A stretch of 7,044 nt of DNA from Quisquiliibacterium sp. (GCA_030830765.1 JAURMJ010000298.1:1-7044); one strand, 5' to 3'. Numbered from the stretch's first letter, positions 1 through 7,015 are shown. Program-made: numbers and translations. Notes: generated from the letters alone by a model not told the origin.

Positions 1-1588
1 CCTGCCGCTCCTCGGGAGCACCACCTGCACCCTCAAAGGCAGCAACACGATCGGCAATCGATTGAGCTCCCTCGGCTACATCATCCAGACCGATCAGATG
101 CATCGCGCCAGCAATCTGGCGCAGAACCTTCACACCCCGGGCGAGAGAATCCCGATGCTGAGCATCGCGGAAAAATGCATCGATGTCTTTTTCAACGGCG
201 CGCAATTCCTCCTGGACCTCGGTGACAAACGCAGTCATTGTTCGCCGCTCGAGCGCAGCCAGACTCACATCCTGAAGCCATTGCGGTACAGCGCCATGGT
301 CCGCACCACCGATCGCGAACATCGACACCAGTCGGTCAGCCATGTCGGCACCATACTGGTCGCCAATCGACCCTTGACGCGCTCCTTCAGCAACCGACTG
401 CTCGGCGAACAGGATTGCAATCGCAATCTCCAGTGCAAACCGCTCCGCCGGAACGGTCTGCCGACCATTGAGCACATCGCGCACCTGCAAGAAGCCTCGC
501 GCAAGTTGATGAAGACCCTGCGCCGGTAGCTGTTCGCTGATCTTGGCAAAATCATCGATGGCCGCTGAGAACACGGCCAGTTCAGCCGGATTTCCATGAC
601 ATGTCTTTTCCAGGCTCTGGCGGGCACGCTCCAACGCATTGCGGGCCGTCGCAAGCACCTGCTCATCGATCCTGTCGTAGTGTGCGACCTCGAGATCGGC
701 CTCAGACAACGCTTCGATCCCGAAGACTTCGCGAACCTGGCGGACAACCTCACTGGCCTGCGGCACACAGGCCAACGCAAAAAGCATGTCCGTAAATAGT
801 CGCTCAGCCAGCTCGGCCCGCTGCTGGATCGACTTTCGCAACTGCAGATTGAAGCGCGCAAGCAATCGCTTGGTCTCAACGTCCGGCTTCAATGTCCCGT
901 CGACCAAGGCCTCGAAAAACGCGTGTGCTACCCACCAGAATGATCGATCCCGCGACGCGAGCGCCGAGGCACTCACCATGGCGACCGCATCACGCATCGC
1001 CGAGGCGCCTTCGGCAATGCCGCCACGCATCAGTCCGAGCAACCCCTTCTCGAACATCCCATGGGCATGCGCGAGCATCTGTGGATCATCGATGTCGGCA
1101 CTCAGCGGATTGGCCGGCACCTGCACCATCAGATCCGGAAAGAACAGATCAGCAGGATCGATCCGCTCTGCCTTGCGCGCGGTCAGCAGATCCCGGTAGT
1201 ACGGGAACAGATGGAGCGGCTGCGATGCAATGCCCTGCAGCAGTCCGTCGCAGTATTCGGTCACCGCCTGAAATCCGCGCTTGAGCACACGGGCCGTTGA
1301 GGCGTCAAAGGCAACTTCGCCAGCCAAAACGGCTTCGATCACCTTTTCCGTCTCGCGGGCCAACAGGGAGACGCCGTCAATCGACACCACCTGCAGCGCA
1401 CCATAGGCCTGGTGGACAAGCACTCGTGCCTGCGCCAGCAGCGCGCCCTGTGCCGCCGCATCAACCTGCGCCTGAGCGTCATCGTGCGATTCGCGCTCAA
1501 GCTGCTCATCAACGAGCCTCTCTGCCCGCGACAGACAATCGCGAATATCGCCGATACACCAGGACAGCGTCGCGAGATCGGGGGCCAT
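1..1588 (-). CDS. chpA: ChpA/PilL hybrid chemotaxis histidine kinase, N-terminal 529 residues (partial, runs off left edge)
   Basis: The reading frame is open from an ATG at 1588 down to base 1 with no stop, giving 529 codons of the start of a much larger protein. ChpA is the CheA-like kinase of the Pil-Chp system, normally with a FimL-like N-terminal part, several Hpt domains, kinase and CheW-like domains and a receiver; only the N-terminal part is visible. Two HPt-like helical segments can be seen. One is at about residues 50-85 (VHQAYGALQVV, with H59 in the place of the phospho-acceptor). A second is at about 465-520 (LRQIAGAMHLIGLDD), where the equivalent position is R490, so it should not be phosphorylated. 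The stretch between is helical and resembles the FimL-like region. The start follows the pilJ stop by 26 nt and has a GGAG about 10 nt upstream. The gene is identified mainly from its place after pilJ plus these motifs; the catalytic domains lie outside the window. Confidence 0.85.
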   Translation of the reverse strand, partial: MAPDLATLSWCIGDIRDCLSRAERLVDEQLERESHDDAQAQVDAAAQGALLAQARVLVHQAYGALQVVSIDGVSLLARETEKVIEAVLAGEVAFDASTARVLKRGFQAVTEYCDGLLQGIASQPLHLFPYYRDLLTARKAERIDPADLFFPDLMVQVPANPLSADIDDPQMLAHAHGMFEKGLLGLMRGGIAEGASAMRDAVAMVSASALASRDRSFWWVAHAFFEALVDGTLKPDVETKRLLARFNLQLRKSIQQRAELAERLFTDMLFALACVPQASEVVRQVREVFGIEALSEADLEVAHYDRIDEQVLATARNALERARQSLEKTCHGNPAELAVFSAAIDDFAKISEQLPAQGLHQLARGFLQVRDVLNGRQTVPAERFALEIAIAILFAEQSVAEGARQGSIGDQYGADMADRLVSMFAIGGADHGAVPQWLQDVSLAALERRTMTAFVTEVQEELRAVEKDIDAFFRDAQHRDSLARGVKVLRQIAGAMHLIGLDDVAEGAQSIADRVAAFEGAGGAPEERQ

Positions 1589-1614
1589 CGTTTGTGGGCT
1601 CCGCGCGCCAGGCC

Positions 1615-3798
1615 TTAGGCGACCTTGAAGCGCGACACCGAAGCCTTCAGCTCGGCGCCAAGCTCGGATAATTTGGCAATCGAGCTTGCCGTCAGCATCG
1701 TGCCCTTACCGGTCTGCTCGGTCACAATCAGCATACGCTGGATGGAATGCGCGACACCGCCAGCTGAATCGGCCTGCTCTGAGGCCGTGGCTGCAAAGCC
1801 CTCGATCAGTTCGGCCAGTTGGCGCGAAACACTACCGATTTCCTCAAGCGCGTTGCCAGCCTCATCAGACAAACGCGTGCCTGCCACCACGCCTTGCGTG
1901 CTGCGCTCCATTGCCGCGATCGCATCCTGGGTATCGGTCTGGATCGCACGGATCAACCCTGCGATCTGGCGCGTCGCCTCGGCCGACCGCTCGGCAAGTC
2001 GTTGCACCTCTTCGGCAACCACGGTGAAACCGCGGCCGGCCTCACCGGCAGAAGCCGCCTGAATCGCGGCGTTAAGTGCCAGTACGTTGGTCTGTTCAGT
2101 GATGTCGGAGATAAGTTCCACGATTTCGCCGACCTCCTGGGAAGATTCACCAAGCCGCTTGATTCGCTTGGCAGTTTCCTGGATCTGGTCGCGGATACCG
2201 TTCATACCAGCAATCGCGTTCTGCACGGCAGCGGCGCCACTTTCCGAAGCAGCCAGCGAGCGCCGCGCCACATTGGCTGACTCGGTGGCCTGGGTGGAGA
2301 CATCATCAATCTGACTGGCCATCCGCAGCACGGCCTCACCGGTTGCGCGGATTTCGCGCGACTGCTGTTCGGCAGCCAGTTGCAGACGCTGCGAAATCTG
2401 CTGCGCACGCGACGAGGCGTGGTTCACCTGCTCAGCTGTCGAATTGATTCGCGTCACGATCCCGCGAAGCTCTTCAAGGGTGTAACCGACCGAATCAGCA
2501 ATTGCACCGGTAATGTCCTCCGTGACGGTCGGCTGCACGGTCAAGTCACCGTCAGCTACGTCCTGAAGCTCGTTCATCAGCCGCAGAATGGCGGCCTGGT
2601 TCTGCTCATTGACCCGCGTTGCCTCCTGCTCAAGACGCTCGGCTTCGCGCTGCTGATGCTCGGCCTGGATGGCACGCACGCGCGTGTCATTCAGATAGCT
2701 GCGGAACATGGCCAGGCCAGCCAGCGCGGCCAGCGTTGCGAACAGCGTGAACAGCCAAAGCGTCCAACCACTCGCCTCGTGCATCTGACGCAGCCTTGAT
2801 TTCATGGCTAACAGCTGCACTCGCAGTTTTTCGCTGTCCTGCATGATCAATTGCCCGGCACGCCGGGCGTCCTGAATTCTTGCAATCTGCTCGACGATCC
2901 GCTCCAACGGCTCATCGATCAAGGCAAGCTGTGCCTTTAATTCTGCCAGCGCTTTGCGGCTCTCGGCATCGACGGTTCCACTCAGCCCGAGCTTGTCATT
3001 GCCAGAAATCAAACCATCAACCAGCTCACGAAACAATGCAACCTCAGTGGACAGCGAGCGTGCAAGTTCGCTGCTGGATGTTTCATTCACCAGTTGGTTC
3101 ACGTCCTTGGCGATCTTTTGCGTGAGCATCATCAACTCAGTGCTGGCAGCGGTCTCACGCGGGTTGATCTTGCCAACCAGCCGCTGGCCGGCGAGCCTGC
3201 GCGCCGCCGTGAGCATTGCATCGTTCGAATCGTTGACAGCCTTGCGCATCTGCCCCACCGAGGAAAGCAACTCGCGCTGTGCAGTCAACACGCCAGTCGC
3301 GGCCTCCGTCCTGCTCCAGTAGAGTTCGAGTGCACCGAGATCTTCCGGCAGACTCTCGGGCAGGGCGACAAGGCGCGACAGAGCCGACTCCTGGGCACCG
3401 CGCAGGGCGGCAATAGCACGCTTCATCGCATTCCGGCTGTCGCCAAGTTGTGCGAAGGCCTCAGCCACCCCTGCCATGGCGCCAGGCGCAGCCTTGCCAA
3501 GCCGTTGCGAATGCATCAGCGCCTCACCGGAAATTTCATTCAGATCGGCATGCACGACAGTACGACGATAGTCGAGCCAGAGGAACACGAAGGACAACAG
3601 CAGCGAAAAAATCAGCAACGGCACCAGAAAGCGCAACTGCCCGCGCAAGGCGCGACGCTGCGTCGGCGTGGCACGGGTCGGATCATTCTGCAGGCGCAAC
3701 CGACTGCTTGCTCGCTCGTCAGACGGGCGCGACGACTCCTCACCGGCGTGTTTACCGCCGGAGCGCCTGATGTTTGCCAGGAAGCCGGGAAGCTTCAT
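1615..3798 (-). CDS. pilJ: PilJ, methyl-accepting chemotaxis transducer of the type IV pilus system
   Basis: This 727-residue inner-membrane chemoreceptor feeds signals to the PilI-ChpA complex to control twitching. Visible parts in order: a charged cytoplasmic N-terminus of about 54 residues, TM1 at about 56-75, a mostly helical periplasmic region at about 80-343 fitting the paired PilJ-type sensor domains, TM2 at about 344-364, a HAMP-like and coiled-coil linker at about 366-455, and the MCP signalling domain to the end. The kinase-contact hairpin is at about 566-605 ([20 protein letters not shown] followed by GRGF), with the AIQA form typical of PilJ rather than the AIEA of classical MCPs. 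The protein ends in SRFKVA, without a CheR/CheB-docking pentapeptide. The ATG at 3798 has AGGA 5 nt upstream and lies 23 nt after the pilI stop. It is somewhat longer than the Pseudomonas protein (about 680 residues), mainly through the N-terminal extension. Identification is confident from the domain layout and neighbours. Confidence 0.95.
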   Translation of the reverse strand: MKLPGFLANIRRSGGKHAGEESSRPSDERASSRLRLQNDPTRATPTQRRALRGQLRFLVPLLIFSLLLSFVFLWLDYRRTVVHADLNEISGEALMHSQRLGKAAPGAMAGVAEAFAQLGDSRNAMKRAIAALRGAQESALSRLVALPESLPEDLGALELYWSRTEAATGVLTAQRELLSSVGQMRKAVNDSNDAMLTAARRLAGQRLVGKINPRETAASTELMMLTQKIAKDVNQLVNETSSSELARSLSTEVALFRELVDGLISGNDKLGLSGTVDAESRKALAELKAQLALIDEPLERIVEQIARIQDARRAGQLIMQDSEKLRVQLLAMKSRLRQMHEASGWTLWLFTLFATLAALAGLAMFRSYLNDTRVRAIQAEHQQREAERLEQEATRVNEQNQAAILRLMNELQDVADGDLTVQPTVTEDITGAIADSVGYTLEELRGIVTRINSTAEQVNHASSRAQQISQRLQLAAEQQSREIRATGEAVLRMASQIDDVSTQATESANVARRSLAASESGAAAVQNAIAGMNGIRDQIQETAKRIKRLGESSQEVGEIVELISDITEQTNVLALNAAIQAASAGEAGRGFTVVAEEVQRLAERSAEATRQIAGLIRAIQTDTQDAIAAMERSTQGVVAGTRLSDEAGNALEEIGSVSRQLAELIEGFAATASEQADSAGGVAHSIQRMLIVTEQTGKGTMLTASSIAKLSELGAELKASVSRFKVA

Positions 3799-3821
3799 CG
3801 TTTCCTATTCATCCGGTCTGT

Positions 3822-4370
3822 TCATCGAGCTGCAGCCAGGAATTTTTCATCTCCGGCCAACGCAGCCAGATCGAGTTCCTGCCAGGTCGTGCCGTCAGGA
3901 TCGACGAGGGTACGCCCAATGAATCCTTCTGCGTCCACTGCGCCCTGCTCACTGACCACCCAGGCGCTGGTTTCATGCAAGCCCAGCATCCGTGTGACAA
4001 GCAAGGCTGCGTCCAATTCAAGCGCCGGACCGAAGGCCAGCAGACGCGACTCCTTGGTCAGCCGGCTTCCCGGCCCACCAAGAAAACGCTGCAGATCGCT
4101 GACCGCAAACAACTTGCCGTTCAGGTTGACCAGTCCAAGCAGCCAATCAAGCGCCAGCGGCACCGGCGTAATCATCCGTGGCACGGGGAGAATCTGCCCT
4201 GCCTGGGCGAGACTCACCAGCAGCCGAGTTTCCCCAATCTGCAGTCCAAGCCGCGCCGCCTGCGGATGAACGTCGGCTTTCTGCAGACGTTCGGCAAGGC
4301 GGTCCTGAAACTGGCGCAACCTCCCGCCGCGATTCTCGTCGGTCATGGCAGTCTGCACGGACTGACTCAC
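3822..4370 (-). CDS. pilI: PilI, CheW-like adaptor of the Pil-Chp system
   Basis: This 182-residue protein has the CheW fold pattern: strand-rich segments such as LGLQIGETRLLVSL (about 41-54), the ITPVPLALDWLLGLVNLNGK segment (about 67-86) holding the conserved GLVNLNGKL turn, then FAVSDLQRFLG. It should couple the receptor PilJ to the kinase ChpA in the cytoplasm. The length is close to PilI of Pseudomonas (about 178). The start chosen is a GTG at 4370 whose GTGA overlaps the TGA stop of pilH, a typical translational-coupling arrangement; a GGGG lies about 8 nt upstream. An ATG at 4346 (174 residues) is the alternative and would remove only a poorly conserved N-terminus. The gene is followed 23 nt later by pilJ. 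Family assignment rests on the CheW motif and the conserved gene order. Confidence 0.92.
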   Translation of the reverse strand: MSQSVQTAMTDENRGGRLRQFQDRLAERLQKADVHPQAARLGLQIGETRLLVSLAQAGQILPVPRMITPVPLALDWLLGLVNLNGKLFAVSDLQRFLGGPGSRLTKESRLLAFGPALELDAALLVTRMLGLHETSAWVVSEQGAVDAEGFIGRTLVDPDGTTWQELDLAALAGDEKFLAAAR

Positions 4371-4765
4371 CCGAGCAGCCCCGCAATCTTGCTGAGCAGC
4401 TCTTCCGGACGTACCGGCTTGGTCAGATATTCGCGTGCGCCTTGGCGTAAGCCCCAGATGCGGTCAGTTTCATTGGACTTGCTGCTGCAAAGAATTACCG
4501 GGATCTTTTGCGTGTCCGGGTCCCGACTCAGATTGCGGGTCAATTGAAAGCCGCTGGCCCCCGGCATCACCACGTCCATGATGATGATGGTGGGTTTCTC
4601 AGCCTTGATCCGCAGGATCAGGTCATCGCCGTTTTCAGCGGTGATCACCTTATAGCCCTTGCGCGCCAGCACGTCGGCCAGAAAGAAACGTTCGGTCGGC
4701 GAATCATCGACGACCAGAATCTTGTGAGTCACCTTACCCTGGGGCGCTGTCATGGTCGGAACCAT
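4367..4765 (-). CDS. pilH: PilH, CheY-like response regulator
   Basis: A stand-alone receiver domain of 132 residues. The key residues are all present: acidic pair D20-D21 (VVDDSPTE), phospho-acceptor D64 (IIIMDVVMPG), S94 and K116 (YLTKPV), at the standard CheY spacing of 30 and 22 residues. The WGLRQGAREYLTKPV segment is characteristic of PilH, which in Pseudomonas is linked to pilus retraction or acts as a phosphate sink for ChpA. The ATG at 4765 starts one base after the pilG stop (TGAGATG), with AGG 5 nt before it. Other possible starts are ATG 4753 and GTG 4732, the last giving VTHKILVVDD and closest to known short PilH proteins. The exact start is therefore uncertain by up to 11 residues; the rest is secure. 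Confidence 0.93.
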   Translation of the reverse strand: MVPTMTAPQGKVTHKILVVDDSPTERFFLADVLARKGYKVITAENGDDLILRIKAEKPTIIIMDVVMPGASGFQLTRNLSRDPDTQKIPVILCSSKSNETDRIWGLRQGAREYLTKPVRPEELLSKIAGLLG

Positions 4766-4766
4766 C

Positions 4767-5168
4767 TCAGCCTGCCGACGCGCGACGCGCGAATTGGGCA
4801 ACCGCCTTGAGCAGACTGTCCTTGGTGAAGGGCTTGGTCAGGTACAAATCGGAACCGACCATGCGACCGCGCGCACGGTCAAACAGACTGTCCTTGGAGG
4901 ACAGCATGATCACCGGGGTTGCATGAAACCGAGGGCTCTTTTTGATCAGCGCACAGGTCTGATAGCCATCGAGCCGTGGCATCAGGATGTCACAGAACAC
5001 CAGATCCGGGTCATTGTCGGCAATCTTGGCGAGGGCATCGAAGCCGTCCTCCGCCAGAATGACTTTGCAACCGGATTGGCCGAGAAAAATCTCGGCGCTG
5101 CGACGAATGGTGTTGCTATCGTCAATCACCATCACTTTCAGACCAGTGATCTCAGAAGAAATCGTCAT
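4767..5168 (-). CDS. pilG: PilG, CheY-like response regulator
   Basis: A single receiver domain of 133 residues matching PilG, the regulator that promotes pilus extension and feeds into cAMP signalling in Pseudomonas. Motifs: GLKVMVIDDSNTIRRSAE with D16-D17, phospho-acceptor D60 in VFCDILMPRLDGYQTCALIK, S90 in VIMLSSKD, and K112 in YLTKPF. The phrases RLDGYQTCALIK and VGSDLYLTKPF are PilG hallmarks and distinguish it from PilH. The ATG at 5168 is preferred, with GGAG 11 nt upstream. A TTG at 5177 would add three residues but sits only 2 nt from that GGAG. It lies 39 nt after the rubredoxin stop and abuts pilH, so the genes are very likely co-transcribed. Confidence 0.94.
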   Translation of the reverse strand: MTISSEITGLKVMVIDDSNTIRRSAEIFLGQSGCKVILAEDGFDALAKIADNDPDLVFCDILMPRLDGYQTCALIKKSPRFHATPVIMLSSKDSLFDRARGRMVGSDLYLTKPFTKDSLLKAVAQFARRASAG

Positions 5169-5207
5169 CTTGAACAAGACTCCAAGCGCGAGAGACTGAG
5201 CCAGCGC

Positions 5208-5384
5208 TCAGATTTCGACCAGCTCAAAGTCTTCCTTGCGCGCACCGCATTCGGGACAGGTCCAATTTACCGGGACATCGTCCCAGCGGGTCCCTGGTGC
5301 AATGCCGTCTTCGGGGGCACCCTGTTCTTCGTCGTAGATCCAGCCACAGATCAGGCACATGTAAGTCTTGAACGGTTCGGTCAT
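5208..5384 (-). CDS. rubA: Rubredoxin (small one-iron electron carrier)
   Basis: A 58-residue open frame starts with ATG at 5384 and ends with TGA at 5208. It contains the two cysteine pairs that hold the single iron: C10-x-x-C13-G ([14 protein letters not shown]) and C43-x-x-C46-G ([15 protein letters not shown]). The [15 protein letters not shown] loop and the DFEL ending are classic for rubredoxins. Rubredoxins shuttle single electrons in the cytoplasm; the partner here is unknown. The gene is the first of the pil-chp run, 39 nt before pilG. No clear Shine-Dalgarno sequence precedes the ATG, so translation may be weak or use another signal. A four-codon frame (ATG at 5394) ends in a TGA overlapping this ATG, probably by chance. 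Identification is nearly certain; the symbol is the usual name and not specific. Confidence 0.95.
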   Translation of the reverse strand: MTEPFKTYMCLICGWIYDEEQGAPEDGIAPGTRWDDVPVNWTCPECGARKEDFELVEI

Positions 5385-5460
5385 AAGAGGTGCATTCGAT
5401 GATTAACTATCGTCGATGGTACCGCGATCGGCCCGGAAATGAGGCGAGTCAGGGCTCCGG
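5385..5460 (-). other. Leader region of the rubredoxin-pil-chp operon
   Basis: These 76 bases between the upstream terminator and the rubredoxin start must hold the promoter if the operon is transcribed on its own. I see only weak matches: a GATAGTTAAT stretch about 18-30 nt before the ATG could serve as a -10 box, but no good -35 box lies 16-18 nt upstream of it, and there is no GG/GC pair fitting sigma-54. The promoter is therefore inferred, not seen. Confidence 0.3.
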
Positions 5461-5463
5461 ATG

Positions 5464-5495
5464 AAAAAAGGCCGCCATATGGGCGGCCTTTTTTT
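5464..5495 (-). terminator. Bidirectional-type intrinsic terminator after pilA
   Basis: A 7-bp GGCCGCC/GGCGGCC stem with a 5-nt loop is flanked by six A on one side and seven T on the other, so the A/T tracts can extend the stem and a U-run follows in either direction. On the minus strand it lies about 30 nt after the pilA stop and should end the pilin transcript, separating it from the rubredoxin-pil-chp operon. No plus-strand gene is present that would need it. Confidence 0.9.
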
Positions 5496-5526
5496 GTCAT
5501 GCCGTCAATCAGGCATCGCTGAGGCC

Positions 5527-5967
5527 TTAGCGACACTCGGACGGACGATACTTTGCGGCCAGCGTGCCGGTGTTACAGGCCCAAGTCATCCGGTCCGTGA
5601 TCGGTGTGTTCGCGGTAAACGCGGGCGTGGGCACAAAAATAATCGTGCCATCGCCGGCTTTCGCAGTCGTGGTGACTGTGATTGCACCCGTTGCGTTGTC
5701 AACTGCCACAGAGGCCACATTCGGGGTTGCTGCGGGCGCCGTGTATCCAGCACCGGCAGTTGCTGCACCAGACGAAGCATTCTCAGTAACAGTGATTTTA
5801 GCGGCGGCGGCCATGCCGATTGCCTCCGCGACGCGTGAGCGGACCGTGTAATCCTGATACGCCGGCAGCGCTACTGCAGCCAGAATACCAATGATCGCTA
5901 CAACGATCATCAGTTCGATCAGCGTAAAGCCCTTCTGAACCTGTTTACGAATCTGTTTGCGTTTCAT
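5527..5967 (-). CDS. pilA: Type IVa major pilin (prepilin) PilA
   Basis: A 146-residue prepilin. The 13-residue basic leader ends in G13 and is followed by [20 protein letters not shown], so PilD-type prepilin peptidase should cut before F14 and methylate it; E5 of the mature protein (E18) is present. The hydrophobic helix runs to about residue 36, then [15 protein letters not shown]. The globular part has an Ala/Gly/Thr-rich middle and the disulfide D-region between C131 and C145 (TWAC ... PSECR), typical of betaproteobacterial pilins. The mature length is 133. The ATG at 5967 is chosen because GGAG sits 6 nt upstream, the leader then has the usual length, and the longer frame from 6030 would run through the promoter. 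It is probably the main fibre subunit, since it has a strong dedicated promoter and terminator; a minor role cannot be excluded. Confidence 0.95.
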   Translation of the reverse strand: MKRKQIRKQVQKGFTLIELMIVVAIIGILAAVALPAYQDYTVRSRVAEAIGMAAAAKITVTENASSGAATAGAGYTAPAATPNVASVAVDNATGAITVTTTAKAGDGTIIFVPTPAFTANTPITDRMTWACNTGTLAAKYRPSECR

Positions 5968-5973
5968 GTCGAT

Positions 5974-5977
5974 CTCC
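5974..5977 (-). promoter_or_regulatory. Ribosome binding site of pilA
   Basis: GGAG on the minus strand lies 6 nt before the ATG at 5967. It overlaps the alternative ATG at 5979 and so decides for the downstream start, which also gives the normal 13-residue prepilin leader. Confidence 0.8.
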
Positions 5978-6025
5978 ATCTGTGTTTGGTCGAAAGGGCT
6001 GGTAAGCACCCTCTGCATCGATATG

Positions 6026-6041
6026 AGCATGAAGCGTGCCA
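6026..6041 (-). promoter_or_regulatory. Sigma-54 (RpoN) promoter of pilA
   Basis: The minus strand reads TGGCACGCTTCATGCT. This matches the sigma-54 consensus TGGCACG-N4-TTGCW at every defined position except one (A for the first T of the -12 element), with the invariant GG and GC at correct spacing. Transcription should start near 6015, leaving a leader of about 48 nt before the pilA ATG. Pilin genes under RpoN with the PilS/PilR pair are known in Pseudomonas and relatives; the activator genes are not in this window. Confidence 0.88.
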
Positions 6042-6156
6042 GGAATGCGCGATAGCTGTCAGGGCCGACGGACGGTCATGAAATGGGAACTTTCGGCGCA
6101 CAAGAGGGGTTTTAAGTGTTGCACCAGCGCTGACAGCACCGATTGACGACGATGCC

Positions 6157-6195
6157 GGGCAGCTAATGTGACGCATTACGTCACATTAGCTGCCC
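6157..6195. repeat. Perfect 17-bp inverted repeat with 5-nt spacer between terC and pilA
   Basis: The arms GGGCAGCTAATGTGACG (6157-6173) and its exact complement (6179-6195) are separated by CATTA. The structure starts 38 nt after the terC stop and lies about 140-180 nt upstream of the predicted pilA transcription start. On the minus strand it could end terC transcription, but no U-run follows the hairpin in either direction, so it is not a standard intrinsic terminator. It could instead be a binding site for a dimeric regulator such as the sigma-54 activator of pilA. The inner TGTGA and TCACA are 9 nt apart, not the 6 nt of a CRP site. Confidence 0.85.
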
Positions 6196-6233
6196 AAAAT
6201 AGCCACCCTACGGTAGCCAGCACCGCTTGAATG

Positions 6234-6932
6234 TCAATGCCGTGATTTGCGTCGCTTGATCATTTCCCCGAGCCCGACCACCAATACCGCACCCAGCCCG
6301 GAGCAGGTGTAGGTCCATAAAGCCGGGATCTCGCCGATTCGCGAGGTGATCGCCACGTCGCTGACCATCATCCCACCCGCAATCCATCCGAGCAGCGCAG
6401 CGCCGATCGTGACCACCAGCGGAAACCGGTCGATCATCTTCAGCACGATCTGACTGCCCCAGACGATGATCGGGATGCTGACCAGCAGACCGAAGATCAC
6501 CAGCCCCAGTTGGTGATCGGCATCGGCCTGCTGAGCAGCGCCGGCAATCGCGATCACGTTGTCGATACTCATCACAAGATCGGCCACGATGACTGTCTTG
6601 ACGGCAGAGAATAGGCTGGTGCCGCCTTCAAGATTGCCATGCCCGTCGTCGCCCTCGGGGAGCAGCAGTTTTACACCGATCCAGAGCAGGAGCCCGCCGC
6701 CGACCAGTTTGAGGAAGGGGACCTGCAGCAGAGTGACCGCGAAAGCGATCAGGATGACGCGCAAGATGATGGCCCCGAGCGTCCCCCACAGAATACCTTT
6801 AGTTCGCTGGTGCCGAGGCAGGTTCCGGCAGGCCAGTGCGATCACAACCGCATTGTCGCCTCCAAGCAGGATATCGATGATGATGATCTGGACAACTGCC
6901 GCCCAGTTCATTGTCGTGATGAATTCAATCAT
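6234..6932 (-). CDS. TerC/YjbE-family integral membrane protein, probable metal ion exporter
   Basis: A 232-residue membrane protein with about seven helices (near 10-32, 48-70, 75-92, 109-134, 143-165, 172-190, 205-222). It carries the two TerC signature motifs: D20-ILLGG-D26-N27-AVVIALA in the first helix and D118-LVMSI-D124-N125-VIAIAGA in the fourth. Their acidic and Asn residues are thought to bind metal within the membrane. The short helical loop after helix 3 is acidic (PEGDDGHGN). The size and the ACRNLP segment fit the YjbE branch of the family rather than the larger Alx type. TerC relatives have been tied to manganese export and to metal loading of secreted proteins; the substrate here is an inference. 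The ATG at 6932 has GAGG 8 nt upstream. The C-terminus is basic (KRRKSRH). No functional tie to the pilus genes is evident beyond shared strand. Confidence 0.92.
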   Translation of the reverse strand: MIEFITTMNWAAVVQIIIIDILLGGDNAVVIALACRNLPRHQRTKGILWGTLGAIILRVILIAFAVTLLQVPFLKLVGGGLLLWIGVKLLLPEGDDGHGNLEGGTSLFSAVKTVIVADLVMSIDNVIAIAGAAQQADADHQLGLVIFGLLVSIPIIVWGSQIVLKMIDRFPLVVTIGAALLGWIAGGMMVSDVAITSRIGEIPALWTYTCSGLGAVLVVGLGEMIKRRKSRH

Positions 6933-6985
6933 GGCTGAACCTCGCGCTTTCGCCGTTCGGCTTGCCCGGCAGACCAGGCTTCATG

Positions 6986-7015
6986 AAAAAACCCGGGGCT
7001 GTAGCAGCACCCGGG
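6986..7015 (-). terminator. Intrinsic terminator hairpin upstream of terC
   Basis: On the minus strand CCCGGGTGCTG and CAGCCCCGGG form a 10-bp GC-rich stem with one bulged T and a 3-nt loop, followed directly by six T. It ends either a gene to the right of the window, of which no coding end is visible in 7016-7044, or acts as an attenuator in the terC leader, since only 53 nt separate it from the terC ATG. The plus strand has no U-run after it, so it works in the minus direction only. Confidence 0.85.

Noticed and set aside
265..879. Minus-strand frame of 204 codons in the chpA region
   Set aside because: It is out of frame with the 529-codon ChpA frame that is open from 1588 to the edge; its Arg/Ser/Cys-rich translation is a frame-shifted reading of the same DNA.
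3094..4269. Long plus-strand open frame of 391 codons opposite pilJ and pilI
   Set aside because: It lies antisense to two well-identified genes, shows no recognisable domain, is rich in Arg, Ser, Pro and His as expected for a shadow frame in GC-rich DNA, and crosses the pilI-pilJ junction.
4766..4801. TTG start for pilH at 4801, giving 144 residues and overlapping pilG
   Set aside because: The added residues are not like the family, the start codon is poor, and an ATG directly after the pilG stop is available.
4752..5402. Plus-strand frame of 216 codons opposite pilG and rubredoxin
   Set aside because: It is antisense to two confident genes, and the rubredoxin and receiver motifs explain the sequence fully.
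5968..6030. Longer pilin start at 6030
   Set aside because: It would put the start codon inside the sigma-54 promoter and upstream of the expected transcription start; the prepilin leader from 5967 has the normal length and a good ribosome site.
6167..6185. CRP site within the inverted repeat
   Set aside because: TGTGA and TCACA are present but 9 nt apart instead of 6.
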